Of a DNA stretch of 6,677 nucleotides, positions 1-5,283 are shown piece after piece (position 1 is the first letter of the stretch; each line of letters opens with the position of its first letter). Below the pieces are notes generated by a model. That model ran no database searches and was not told the DNA's origin. It saw nothing but the letters and a program-made list of their open reading frames with translations. The DNA is from Clostridiales bacterium (GTDB lineage: Bacteria; Bacillota; Clostridia; Lachnospirales; CAG-274), in NCBI GenBank assembly GCA_021203425.1, contig JAJQBF010000117.1, positions 1 through 6,677 on the forward strand, in the 5' to 3' direction. Position numbers and translations under genes: made by a program.

Positions 1-3
1 GTT

Positions 4-32
4 ATTTTATAATTTTACAGATGAAAAGTCAA
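4..32 (-). promoter_or_regulatory. Sigma-A-type promoter pointing out of the window
   Basis: On the minus strand, TTGACT (27-32) is followed after 17 bases by TAAAAT (4-9). Both hexamers are one mismatch from the sigma-A consensus and the spacing is ideal. It lies just beyond the hairpin that follows the secreted PepSY protein gene, so it would start a new transcription unit whose gene lies left of the window. The target gene cannot be seen. Confidence 0.6.
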
Positions 33-64
33 GGCATTTTGAAAAAATTATAACAATATGAAAT

Positions 65-88
65 AACAGCGGCTTTTACACCGCTGTT
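65..88 (-). terminator. Hairpin after the PepSY protein gene, probable terminator
   Basis: A perfect 8-bp inverted repeat (AACAGCGG at 65-72, CCGCTGTT at 81-88) with an 8-base loop lies 11 bases past the stop codon of the secreted protein gene. On the minus strand the stem is followed by an AT-rich but interrupted U tract (ATTTCAT), so termination may be incomplete. Position and the following promoter both fit a transcript end. Confidence 0.6.
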
Positions 89-99
89 TAAGTTTAAAT

Positions 100-1386
100 T
101 TATCTTCTGAAAGGCATATCGTTCATATTTCCTTTGTTATTTTGCTGAGGATCGAACTGTCCGTTCCTCTGTGCAAGAGTTGTCGTTTCGGTATGGGGTT
201 CGATTATTGTCTTTTGAGTCGCTCTTTCCGCTGGCCTTTCGGTTACCTTTTGAGTTGCTTTTTCTGCAGCTTTTTCAGTTGTTTTCTGGGTTACTCTTTC
301 TGTGGTTCTTATAACCGGTGTTTCAGTTGTAGTTTCCGCTTTAGGTTCGGCTGTTACAGTCTGTGTGGGAAGTTCGGCAGTGGTTGTTTCTGTTTTTTCT
401 TCAGTAGTAACTTCGACCGCCTTTGTTACGGTTTCATCGGCAGATGTTGCGGTTTCCGTAGGTATTTCGGCTGTAGGTATTTCTAAATGGGGTGCGTTTG
501 TGTGCGGCTCAGACGTGGGAATTTCAGGCTGAGATTCTGTTGTTTCCTCTGTGGAAGGTTCTTCAAAGCTGAATGACTCCGGTTTCGGTCTTGTTTCGTC
601 TTCAGGACGGAACTCAGGTTCATTTTCACCGGGTTTAAATCCGTCTTCCGGCTGTTTGGGTTCGTCCTTAGGGGGTTCCGGCTTATCCTCAGGAGGATTT
701 ACAACTATTATAACAGGCTGTTCATATTTATATTTGCGTTTGTTATATGAACTGTTTGTGCTATAGTAATATCTTCTTGCCTCACTTCTTTTGGCTCTTG
801 CGGCCGCTGTGTTTATGCTGCAGCTTTCCTCTTCATAAACTGCACCTGTATAGGCTTTTATTTCATAGTTATACTCTTCGTCTTCGTCTGTAAGAATATG
901 AACATCGTAAATAAGCTCATCGCCTTCTTCTGTCCAAACAAGACCTGCTGTTTTTGCAACGATTTCTTCATCATCGGAAAGAATTATTTCTTCTTCAGCT
1001 GCCTCCAAGGCTTCATAAGGACCTATAAGGCTGTCATAATCGATTTCGCTGTCATATTCATAGTCTTCATATTCAAAGTCATCGTCAATAAAATAAATAT
1101 CATAATCGTCTTCGTCAAACTCATGGTCTGTGTCTATTATATGAGCCTCAAGGATTTCGTCCTCTGTGCCGTCAAAAAGATAAACATACCTTGTGCTGCC
1201 GATGTAAAAAACAACCTTGTGTTCGTCGGCGCTTTCAATGTCGATTTGTCCGTCTTCGTCTTCAACGGAAGTAATAGCCGTATTAATGTTTCTGACAACG
1301 GCGTCCGAACCGAAAACAGTTAAGCATGAACCTGACCCGAAAGTCAAAGCGGTTATTAAAAATGCTGAAATTATCTGCTGCTTCAT
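100..1386 (-). CDS. Secreted acidic protein with PepSY-like domain and Thr/Pro-rich repeat tail
   Basis: The 428-residue product is probably exported; its role is unknown. Residues 1-27 are a signal-peptide-like hydrophobic stretch. Cys21 is preceded by SGS, a poor lipobox, so a lipoprotein is not supported. Residues 48-84 resemble the second half of a PepSY domain. Residues 85-118 are extremely rich in Asp, Glu and Tyr. Residues 119-187 fit a PepSY domain, with a helix (EALEAAEEEI), a YDVHI strand, then YEIKAYTGAVY, the usual 'tyr-x-ile-x-ala-x-thr-gly' ending. Residues 195-222 are basic and Tyr-rich. Residues 229-360 are Pro/Glu/Thr-rich, like a wall-spanning linker. Residues 363-394 are eight tandem tetrapeptides of the form (E/Q)(K/R)x(T/A/I). 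There is no LPxTG motif or C-terminal membrane anchor. GAGGAGG sits 7 bases before the ATG. PepSY domains are known in peptidase propeptides and envelope proteins, possibly as inhibitors; the function here is inferred only in general terms. Confidence 0.85.
   Translation of the reverse strand: MKQQIISAFLITALTFGSGSCLTVFGSDAVVRNINTAITSVEDEDGQIDIESADEHKVVFYIGSTRYVYLFDGTEDEILEAHIIDTDHEFDEDDYDIYFIDDDFEYEDYEYDSEIDYDSLIGPYEALEAAEEEIILSDDEEIVAKTAGLVWTEEGDELIYDVHILTDEDEEYNYEIKAYTGAVYEEESCSINTAAARAKRSEARRYYYSTNSSYNKRKYKYEQPVIIVVNPPEDKPEPPKDEPKQPEDGFKPGENEPEFRPEDETRPKPESFSFEEPSTEETTESQPEIPTSEPHTNAPHLEIPTAEIPTETATSADETVTKAVEVTTEEKTETTTAELPTQTVTAEPKAETTTETPVIRTTERVTQKTTEKAAEKATQKVTERPAERATQKTIIEPHTETTTLAQRNGQFDPQQNNKGNMNDMPFRR
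205..300 (-). repeat. Eight tandem tetrapeptide-coding repeats, (E/Q)(K/R)x(T/A/I)
   Basis: Codons 363-394 of the secreted PepSY protein encode ERVT, QKTT, EKAA, EKAT, QKVT, ERPA, ERAT and QKTI in tandem, a 12-base unit. The pattern alternates acidic or amide, basic, variable and small or hydroxylated residues. Codon use differs between units, so the array is degenerate at the DNA level and not a fresh slippage product. It would form a charged, flexible or helical segment near the C-terminus. Confidence 0.75.
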
Positions 1387-1477
1387 ATTACAACCTCCTC
1401 ATAAAATTAAGATAAAATATATAACGTTCTTGTTTTCCCGAAAGAGAATATCCTCTTAAAGTTGTTGGTATAATTAT

Positions 1478-1506
1478 ATTTTATACCTGATTTTGCCGAA
1501 AGTCAA
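1478..1506 (-). promoter_or_regulatory. Sigma-A-type promoter of the secreted PepSY protein gene
   Basis: On the minus strand TTGACT (1501-1506) lies 17 bases before TAAAAT (1478-1483), each one mismatch from consensus. The start site should fall near 1471, giving a leader of about 85 bases before the ATG at 1386. An overlapping TATAAT further downstream has poorer spacing. The hexamers and spacing are identical to those of the outgoing promoter at 4-32. Confidence 0.65.
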
Positions 1507-1575
1507 ATTAAGTTTATGAAAAAAAGATTAAAACAGTCTGAAAAAAGTGTGATATTATGAAACCACTCCGGCTGA

Positions 1576-1606
1576 AACAGAGGTCTGCGTTGCGCAAACC
1601 TCTGTT
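1576..1606 (-). terminator. Long hairpin after galE, possible terminator
   Basis: The stem is AACAGAGGT (1576-1584) with ACCTCTGTT (1598-1606), extended by one mismatch and four further pairs around a TTG loop, so 13 pairs in all. It begins 19 bases past the galE stop. On the minus strand it is followed by only a short T stretch and then GC-rich sequence, so it is not a textbook intrinsic terminator. It could instead be an mRNA 3'-end stabiliser. Confidence 0.5.
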
Positions 1607-1625
1607 AATATTACTGTTGATGTTT

Positions 1626-2618
1626 TTATTTGTCGTTGTAGCCGGTGGGGTGGGTTTTGTGCCAATTCCAGGCACTTTCTATAATTTTGGTGAGAGTATT
1701 GAAACGGGGAGTCCAACCTAATTCCTTCATTGCTTTTTCACTTGATGCAATAAGGGTTGAGGGGTCGCCGGCTCTTCTGCCTTCGATTACTGCTTTTATT
1801 TCTTTTCCTGTAACTCTTCTTGCCTCTTCAACAACCTCTTTTACGCTGAAACCCTTGCCGTTGCCTAAATTGTAAACAGCGCTTGTTTCGTCTCTGAACA
1901 GCTTTTCTATTGCCTTTATGTGAGCATCTGCAAGATCTGTAACGTGTATATAATCTCTTACACAGGTGCCGTCGGGGGTGGGGTAATCATTACCGAACAT
2001 AGCAATCTGCTCCCTTTGACCGAGGGCAGTCTGTAAAATTATGGGGATTAAGTGGGATTCGGGAGAGTGATCCTCGCCGATTTCGCCGCTTATATGCGCC
2101 CCGGCTGCATTAAAATAACGCAGTGCAACATATTTTATGCCGTAAGCGGCATCGCTCCATTTTAAAATCTTTTCCACTGTCAGCTTTGACTCGCCGTAAG
2201 GGTTTGTGGGAAAAGTTCTGTCGCTTTCCAAAATAGGTATGTTTTCCGGTTCACCGTATGTTGCAGCTGTGGAAGAAAAAACGATTTTCTTTACACCGGC
2301 TCTGACCATAGCCTCAAGAAGTCTTACTGTTCCGTAGACATTGTTGTCAAAATATTTTAAAGGCTCCGAACAGCTTTCCCCCACAAGTGAAAAAGCAGCA
2401 AAATCTATAACCGCATCGATTTTGTTCTCGCTGAAAACCTTATCAAGAAAGGTGGAATCTCTTAAATCGCCTTCATAAAACGAAGCATCTTTATGAACAG
2501 CGGCTCTGTGCCCCTTGCAAAGATTGTCTGCCGCAACTACACTGTGTCCCTGTTCAATCAGTTCATAAACGGTATGGCTGCCTATGTATCCCGCACCGCC
2601 GCAAACCAAAATATTCAT
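1626..2618 (-). CDS. galE: UDP-glucose 4-epimerase
   Basis: GalE interconverts UDP-glucose and UDP-galactose in the cytoplasm using tightly bound NAD; it serves the Leloir pathway and supplies UDP-galactose for surface glycans. The 330-residue length is typical. Visible hallmarks are the Rossmann motif GGAGYIG (residues 7-13), Asp31-Asn32 at the end of the second strand, the SSTAATYG strand (115-122) with the catalytic Ser/Thr region, the catalytic Tyr141-x-x-x-Lys145 pair in NPYGESK, RYFNAAGA (167-174), and the downstream CVRDYIHVTDLADAH segment. An in-frame ATG 12 codons upstream exists, but GGAGGG lies 7 bases before the ATG used here and the protein then begins MNILVCGG, as in the family. 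It has its own promoter and sits between the ribosomal operon and an envelope protein gene. No partner galactose genes are in view, so a biosynthetic rather than catabolic role is possible. Related sugar epimerases cannot be excluded. Confidence 0.95.
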   Translation of the reverse strand: MNILVCGGAGYIGSHTVYELIEQGHSVVAADNLCKGHRAAVHKDASFYEGDLRDSTFLDKVFSENKIDAVIDFAAFSLVGESCSEPLKYFDNNVYGTVRLLEAMVRAGVKKIVFSSTAATYGEPENIPILESDRTFPTNPYGESKLTVEKILKWSDAAYGIKYVALRYFNAAGAHISGEIGEDHSPESHLIPIILQTALGQREQIAMFGNDYPTPDGTCVRDYIHVTDLADAHIKAIEKLFRDETSAVYNLGNGKGFSVKEVVEEARRVTGKEIKAVIEGRRAGDPSTLIASSEKAMKELGWTPRFNTLTKIIESAWNWHKTHPTGYNDK

Positions 2619-2625
2619 ATGCCGT

Positions 2626-2631
2626 CCCTCC
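2626..2631 (-). promoter_or_regulatory. galE ribosome binding site that fixes the start
   Basis: GGAGGG on the minus strand is 7 bases from the ATG at 2618. It lies inside the longer reading frame that begins at 2654, which itself lacks a good Shine-Dalgarno sequence, so the shorter 330-residue product is preferred. Confidence 0.85.
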
Positions 2632-2666
2632 AAAAACAAATTTTTATGTAACATTTTTATATATGA

Positions 2667-2695
2667 ATTATATCACATTAAAAAAACGATTACAA
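2667..2695 (-). promoter_or_regulatory. Extended -10 promoter of galE
   Basis: On the minus strand TTGTAA (2690-2695) is followed after 17 bases by a perfect TATAAT (2667-2672), which is preceded by TGA, an extended -10 TGn element. The expected start near 2660 gives a leader of about 40 bases. It lies immediately after the terminator of the ribosomal operon, so galE is transcribed separately. Confidence 0.75.
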
Positions 2696-2701
2696 CAATA
2701 T

Positions 2702-2749
2702 AAAAATATAAAAAAAAAATAAAACCGCCTCTTTTGACGAGACGGTTTT
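2702..2749 (-). terminator. Strong intrinsic terminator after rplA
   Basis: An 11-bp stem (2721-2731 with 2739-2749, one G-U pair, 7-base loop) is followed on the minus strand by TTT, A and then a run of nine T and more T-rich sequence. It lies 20 bases after the rplA stop. It closes the rpmG-secE-nusG-rplK-rplA transcript and separates it from galE. Confidence 0.95.
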
Positions 2750-2769
2750 TGTGTATTTATAAGATTATT

Positions 2770-3477
2770 TTAGTTTGCTGAGCTTGAACCGATTTTAGCC
2801 TGGTTTACCTTTATGCCGGGGCCCATTGTTGCTGTAAGAACAACACTTCTTAAATATTGTCCTTTTGCTGCCGAAGGTCTTGCTTTTATAACAGCGTTCA
2901 TAAGGGTATTGAAGTTTTCGAGAAGTTTATCGGTTTCAAATGAAGCCTTGCCGACGGGAACATGGATAATGTTTGTTTTGTCAAGACGGTATTCGATTTT
3001 ACCTGCTTTAATTTCCTTAACAGCGTTTCCTATATCCATAGTAACTGTTCCTGCCTTGGGGTTGGGCATAAGACCCTTGGGACCTAAGATACGGCCTAAA
3101 CGACCTAACTGACCCATCATATTGGGTGTTGCAACGATAACGTCGAAATCGAACCAGTTTTCGCCCTGAATCTTAGCGATCATATCTTCTGCGCCTACGA
3201 AGTCAGCTCCTGCTGCCTCGGCCTCATTTGCCTTGTCACCTTTAGCTATAACTAATACACGAATCTTTTTACCTGTACCATTTGGAAGTACAACAGCACC
3301 ACGAACCTGCTGGTCTGCGTGCCTTGAGTCTACACCTAAACGAATATGTGCTTCAATAGTTTCATCGAATTTTGCTGATGCTGTCTTCTTAACAAGCTCT
3401 ACAGCCTCATTAGGATCATAAAGCTTTGACTTTTCGATAAGCTTAGCACTTTCCTGATATTTTTTGCCTCGTTTCAA
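2770..3477 (-). CDS. rplA: 50S ribosomal protein L1
   Basis: L1 binds 23S rRNA helices 76-78 to form the mobile L1 stalk that helps release deacylated tRNA; in many bacteria it also binds its own operon mRNA as a translational repressor. The 235-residue length is normal. The family signature GQLGRLGRILGPKGLMPNPKAGT spans residues 122-144, and the N-terminal block (GKKYQESAK, then YDPNEAVELVKKT) and C-terminal SVVLTATMGPG (211-221) match L1. The start codon is TTG, with AAGGAGG 8 bases upstream; no better start is available and the first residues align with the family. It is 90 bases downstream of rplK, and that gap holds an L1-binding-like RNA fold next to the ribosome binding site. It is the last gene of its operon: a strong terminator follows instead of rplJ-rplL. 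Confidence 0.98.
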   Translation of the reverse strand: MKRGKKYQESAKLIEKSKLYDPNEAVELVKKTASAKFDETIEAHIRLGVDSRHADQQVRGAVVLPNGTGKKIRVLVIAKGDKANEAEAAGADFVGAEDMIAKIQGENWFDFDVIVATPNMMGQLGRLGRILGPKGLMPNPKAGTVTMDIGNAVKEIKAGKIEYRLDKTNIIHVPVGKASFETDKLLENFNTLMNAVIKARPSAAKGQYLRSVVLTATMGPGIKVNQAKIGSSSAN

Positions 3478-3494
3478 ATTAAGTTCCTCCTTAT

Positions 3495-3524
3495 GTGGTA
3501 TTATCGGGAAGATACCCCTCCCAC
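3495..3524 (-). promoter_or_regulatory. Putative L1-binding translational operator before rplA
   Basis: The mRNA reads GTGG, GA, GGGG-loop-TCCC, GATAATA, CCAC: an outer 4-bp helix (GTGG/CCAC), an asymmetric internal loop and an inner GGGG/UCCC helix. The closing CCAC is only 2 bases from the AAGGAGG of rplA. The same arrangement occurs before rplK, and only these two copies were seen. Two helices separated by an asymmetric GA/GAUAAUA-type loop is the kind of site L1 recognises in 23S rRNA and its own mRNA. Seen: the fold and its duplication. Inferred: L1 binding and autorepression. Confidence 0.65.
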
Positions 3525-3567
3525 TGTTTTAACGGGTTTTAAATTATTTCTTAAGCCGGAAACAGGA

Positions 3568-3993
3568 TTAGTCTTTAACAACGATTCCCATACTTCTTGC
3601 AGTACCCTTAATCATACTTACAGCGGCCTCTAAACTTGCGGCTGTTAAGTCGGGCATCTTTGTTTCGGCAATTTTCTTAACGTCTTCATAAGAAACAGTA
3701 GCAACCTTTTCCTTGTTGGGCTTTCCTGAGCCTGACTGAATGTTTGCTGCTTTTTTAAGAAGAACGGCTGCCGGGGGTGTTTTTGTTACGAAAGTAAAGG
3801 ACTTATCCTGGAAAACAGTAATAACAACAGGAATAATAAGACCTGCGTCCTTCTTTGTTCTTTCGTTGAACTCCTTACAAAAGCCCATAATGTTAACACC
3901 CTGCTGACCGAGTGCGGGACCAACCGGGGGAGCCGGGGTTGCCTTGCCTGCGGGAATCTGTAATTTTACATAACCTTGAATTTTCTTTGCCAT
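3568..3993 (-). CDS. rplK: 50S ribosomal protein L11
   Basis: L11 binds the GTPase-associated region of 23S rRNA, helps translation-factor function and is needed for RelA activation in bacteria that have it. The 141-residue length is exactly typical. The N-terminal domain has the proline-rich switch region (PAGKATPAPPVGPALGQQGVN, about residues 14-34) followed by IMGFCKEFNERT. The C-terminal RNA-binding domain carries TKTPPAAVLLKKAA (70-83), GSGKPNK (88-94) and the KGTARSMGI ending (129-137). AGGAGG lies 7 bases before the ATG. It follows nusG by 135 bases, a leader that contains a long hairpin and an L1-operator-like fold, so its translation is probably repressed by L1. Confidence 0.98.
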   Translation of the reverse strand: MAKKIQGYVKLQIPAGKATPAPPVGPALGQQGVNIMGFCKEFNERTKKDAGLIIPVVITVFQDKSFTFVTKTPPAAVLLKKAANIQSGSGKPNKEKVATVSYEDVKKIAETKMPDLTAASLEAAVSMIKGTARSMGIVVKD

Positions 3994-4012
3994 AACGGCA
4001 CCTCCTATAAAT

Positions 4013-4040
4013 GTGGTAATTGCGGGATTTTCCCTCCCAC
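4013..4040 (-). promoter_or_regulatory. Putative L1-binding translational operator before rplK
   Basis: The mRNA reads GTGG, GA, GGGA-loop-TCCC, GCAATTA, CCAC, then a short AU stretch and AGGAGG. It shares GTGGGAGGG, TCCCG and TACCACAT with the element before rplA, while the loop bases differ, which suggests selection on structure. A site upstream of rplK is where L1 is known to act on the L11-L1 mRNA in E. coli. L1 binding here is inferred. Confidence 0.65.
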
Positions 4041-4043
4041 CGG

Positions 4044-4072
4044 GAGAGCTGCGTTTATTCTTGCAGACTCTC
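4044..4072 (-). other. Hairpin in the rplK leader
   Basis: GAGAG and CTGC (4068-4072 and 4063-4066, minus strand order) pair with GCAG and CTCTC (4049-4052, 4044-4048) around a 10-base loop and a single bulged base, nine pairs in all. No U tract follows, so it is not a terminator. Its 3' arm CTCTC overlaps a CTCCC that could also pair with GGGAG of the adjoining L1-like fold, so the two structures may compete. Confidence 0.5.
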
Positions 4073-4128
4073 TTTTCATAAATGCTTACTTAAAAAATTA
4101 TTTACCGTATAAGATAATCTCTTGCGGC

Positions 4129-4662
4129 TTAAATACTGCTGACTTGGCTGAAGTCAAGCTCAACGGGGGTTTCTCTGCCAAATATAGAAATTTTAACAAC
4201 AACGGAGCGTTTGTTAAGATTAATTTCCTTAATGATTCCCGTGGAGTCTTTAAAGGGACCGTCGTTTACAAGTATGGAATCGCCAACTCTGTGGTCGAAA
4301 GAGATAACCTTGCTCTTTTCAAGCCCGCTAAACCTGACCTCTGCGTCTGAGAGGGGCTGGGGCTTTGAGTAGTCTGTTCCCACAAAGCTTGTTACGCCTC
4401 TTGTGTTTCTGACAAGATACCATGTGTCGTCGGTTAATATCATCTTTACAAATACATAACAGGGATATTTCTTTCTTAACCCCGTTTTTTTTGTTCCGTC
4501 GCTTTTTATTTCGGTATATTCTTCTTTGGGTATGTGAAGTTCACAGATTAAATCCTCGATTCCTCGGTTTTTAACTGTTTTTTCAATATCTCCCATAACC
4601 TTGTTTTCATGACCCGAATAGGTATGAATCACATACCATTTGGGTTCCTGTGTTTCAGCCAT
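4129..4662 (-). CDS. nusG: Transcription termination/antitermination factor NusG
   Basis: NusG binds the clamp helices of RNA polymerase and modulates pausing, elongation, Rho-dependent termination and coupling to the ribosome. The 177-residue length is typical. The NGN domain covers about residues 8-112 (KWYVIHTYSGHENKV; later KKYPCYVFVKM and the highly conserved VRNTRGVTSFVG). The KOW domain starts near residue 125 (VGDSILVNDGPFKDSTGII), followed by NLNKRSVVVKISIFGRETPVELDF. The ribosome binding site is a GGGGTGAT sequence close to the ATG. It is 18 bases downstream of secE, the usual pairing. It is read with secE and followed by a longer gap before rplK. Confidence 0.98.
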   Translation of the reverse strand: MAETQEPKWYVIHTYSGHENKVMGDIEKTVKNRGIEDLICELHIPKEEYTEIKSDGTKKTGLRKKYPCYVFVKMILTDDTWYLVRNTRGVTSFVGTDYSKPQPLSDAEVRFSGLEKSKVISFDHRVGDSILVNDGPFKDSTGIIKEINLNKRSVVVKISIFGRETPVELDFSQVSSI

Positions 4663-4680
4663 TTCATCACCCCGTGTTGA

Positions 4681-4917
4681 TTATTTTACTAAAGTTATAA
4701 GTGCCTGATAGAGATATTCGAAAACTTCGTCATATCCCCAAATAATAACAGCAACTATAACCGAAAGACAGATAACTGTTACTGTCTGTTTGAAAAGCTC
4801 TTCTTTTGAAGGCCAGATTATTTTCTTAAATTCGCCTACGTGCTTGTTGACGAATTTCTTTGCGGAGCCTTTGGAGTTTTTCTTTTCTGGTACGTTTTTG
4901 GTGTTTTTTTCTTCCAT
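4681..4917 (-). CDS. secE: Preprotein translocase subunit SecE
   Basis: SecE is the essential clamp subunit of the SecYEG protein-conducting channel in the cytoplasmic membrane. The 78-residue single-span form is usual for Gram-positive bacteria. A lysine-rich N-terminus (1-28) is followed by the amphipathic helix and signature EFKKIIWPSKEEL (29-41) and one transmembrane helix (about 44-61), then a short external tail. AAAGGGG lies 12 bases before the ATG, a rather long spacing. It lies between rpmG (60 bases upstream) and nusG (18 bases downstream), the canonical order. Confidence 0.96.
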   Translation of the reverse strand: MEEKNTKNVPEKKNSKGSAKKFVNKHVGEFKKIIWPSKEELFKQTVTVICLSVIVAVIIWGYDEVFEYLYQALITLVK

Positions 4918-4977
4918 TTAAATATGATACCCCTTTCTTTTAAAAAGGTACATCAAAACAAAATATATCTTACGAAA

Positions 4978-5127
4978 TTATTTTGTTTCTCTGTGAGTCG
5001 TGTGTTTATTGCAGAATTTGCAATATTTCTTAGTTTCCATTCTTTCGGGATGTACTCTCTTATCTTTCATCGTATTGTAGTTACGCTGTTTACATTCAGT
5101 ACACGCTAAGGTAATTCTCGTTCTCAA
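4978..5127 (-). CDS. rpmG: 50S ribosomal protein L33, zinc-binding type
   Basis: This 49-residue protein was found by reading the minus strand upstream of secE. It runs MRTRITLACTEC, KQRNYNTMKDKR, then KKYCKFCNKHTTHRETK, which closely follows the L33 family. Four cysteines in two CxxC pairs (9, 12, 36, 39) make it the zinc-ribbon form; a cysteine-free form exists in some bacteria and replaces it under zinc limitation. The start is taken as TTG at 5127, because AGGTGAGG sits just upstream and the resulting N-terminus matches the family. A GTG three codons earlier would lie within that ribosome binding site. It is the first gene of the rpmG-secE-nusG-rplK-rplA operon. Confidence 0.95.
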   Translation of the reverse strand: MRTRITLACTECKQRNYNTMKDKRVHPERMETKKYCKFCNKHTTHRETK

Positions 5128-5130
5128 AAC

Positions 5131-5138
5131 CCTCACCT
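5131..5138 (-). promoter_or_regulatory. rpmG ribosome binding site that fixes a TTG start
   Basis: AGGTGAGG on the minus strand matches the 3' end of 16S rRNA and is well placed for the TTG at 5127. The only other upstream in-frame start, a GTG at 5136, overlaps this sequence and so could not use it. Confidence 0.75.
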
Positions 5139-5189
5139 GCCTTTATAATCATTTACTTTGTCGCTTATGCGCCGATATTTATATAGTAC

Positions 5190-5211
5190 AAAAAAAGACG
5201 GTTTCACGTCT
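5190..5211 (-). terminator. Short hairpin with U7 tail at the 5' end of the rpmG operon
   Basis: On the minus strand AGACG (5207-5211) pairs with CGTCT (5196-5200) around a 6-base loop and runs into seven T. It could terminate read-through from the 75-residue gene, whose stop is about 75 bases upstream. However, it begins almost exactly at the predicted start site of the rpmG promoter (about 5212), so on that mRNA it would be a 5'-terminal stem-loop, perhaps protective. Confidence 0.55.
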
Positions 5212-5241
5212 GTTTAAAATAATAACACATAAACCCGTCTT
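5195..5241 (-). repeat. Inverted repeat straddling the rpmG -10 element
   Basis: AAGACGGGTTT (5231-5241, minus strand) and AAACCGTCTT (5195-5204) are inverted repeats, ten pairs with one bulged G. They enclose the -10 hexamer at 5219-5224; one arm lies in the promoter spacer and the other just past the start site. RNA arriving from upstream could form the long stem ending at the U7 tract, whereas RNA started at this promoter cannot. Alternatively it is a protein operator. Confidence 0.6.
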
Positions 5242-5248
5242 ATGTCAA
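5219..5248 (-). promoter_or_regulatory. Promoter of the rpmG-secE-nusG-rplK-rplA operon
   Basis: On the minus strand a perfect TTGACA (5243-5248) is followed after 18 bases by TATTAT (5219-5224) with a TGT extended -10 element. This is the strongest-looking promoter in the window, as expected for ribosomal genes. The start should fall near 5212, giving a leader of about 85 bases. Confidence 0.85.
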
Positions 5249-5283
5249 GATTTTTTTGAGAATTTGCAAAAATTTATTAAAGC

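Noticed and set aside
142..766. Several plus-strand open frames opposite the PepSY protein gene
   Set aside because: They are Cys/Phe/Ser- or Val/Ser-rich shadows of the Thr/Pro/Glu-rich coding strand, overlap one another in different frames and lack convincing ribosome binding sites.
1324..1335. Lipobox at Cys21 of the PepSY protein
   Set aside because: The residues before the cysteine are Ser-Gly-Ser without the usual Leu at -3, so lipoprotein status is not supported.
898..1459. Plus-strand open frames of 141 and 80 codons
   Set aside because: They are antisense to the acidic part of the PepSY protein; their Phe/Val/Ile-rich composition is what antisense of Asp/Glu-rich codons gives.
1540..1558. 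Plus-strand extended -10 element (TGATATTAT)
   Set aside because: There is no reasonable -35 and no plus-strand gene follows; it is likely chance in AT-rich intergenic DNA.
2619..2654. Twelve-codon N-terminal extension of GalE
   Set aside because: The GGAGGG ribosome binding site for the downstream ATG lies within it, and the extension does not fit the usual GalE N-terminus.
3976..4350. Plus-strand 124-codon open frame across the nusG-rplK junction
   Set aside because: It is antisense to the 3' half of nusG and the rplK leader, both certain, and its product resembles no family.
4918..4977. A tRNA gene between rpmG and secE, as found in some bacteria
   Set aside because: The gap is only 60 bases, AT-rich, and shows no cloverleaf arms or CCA end.
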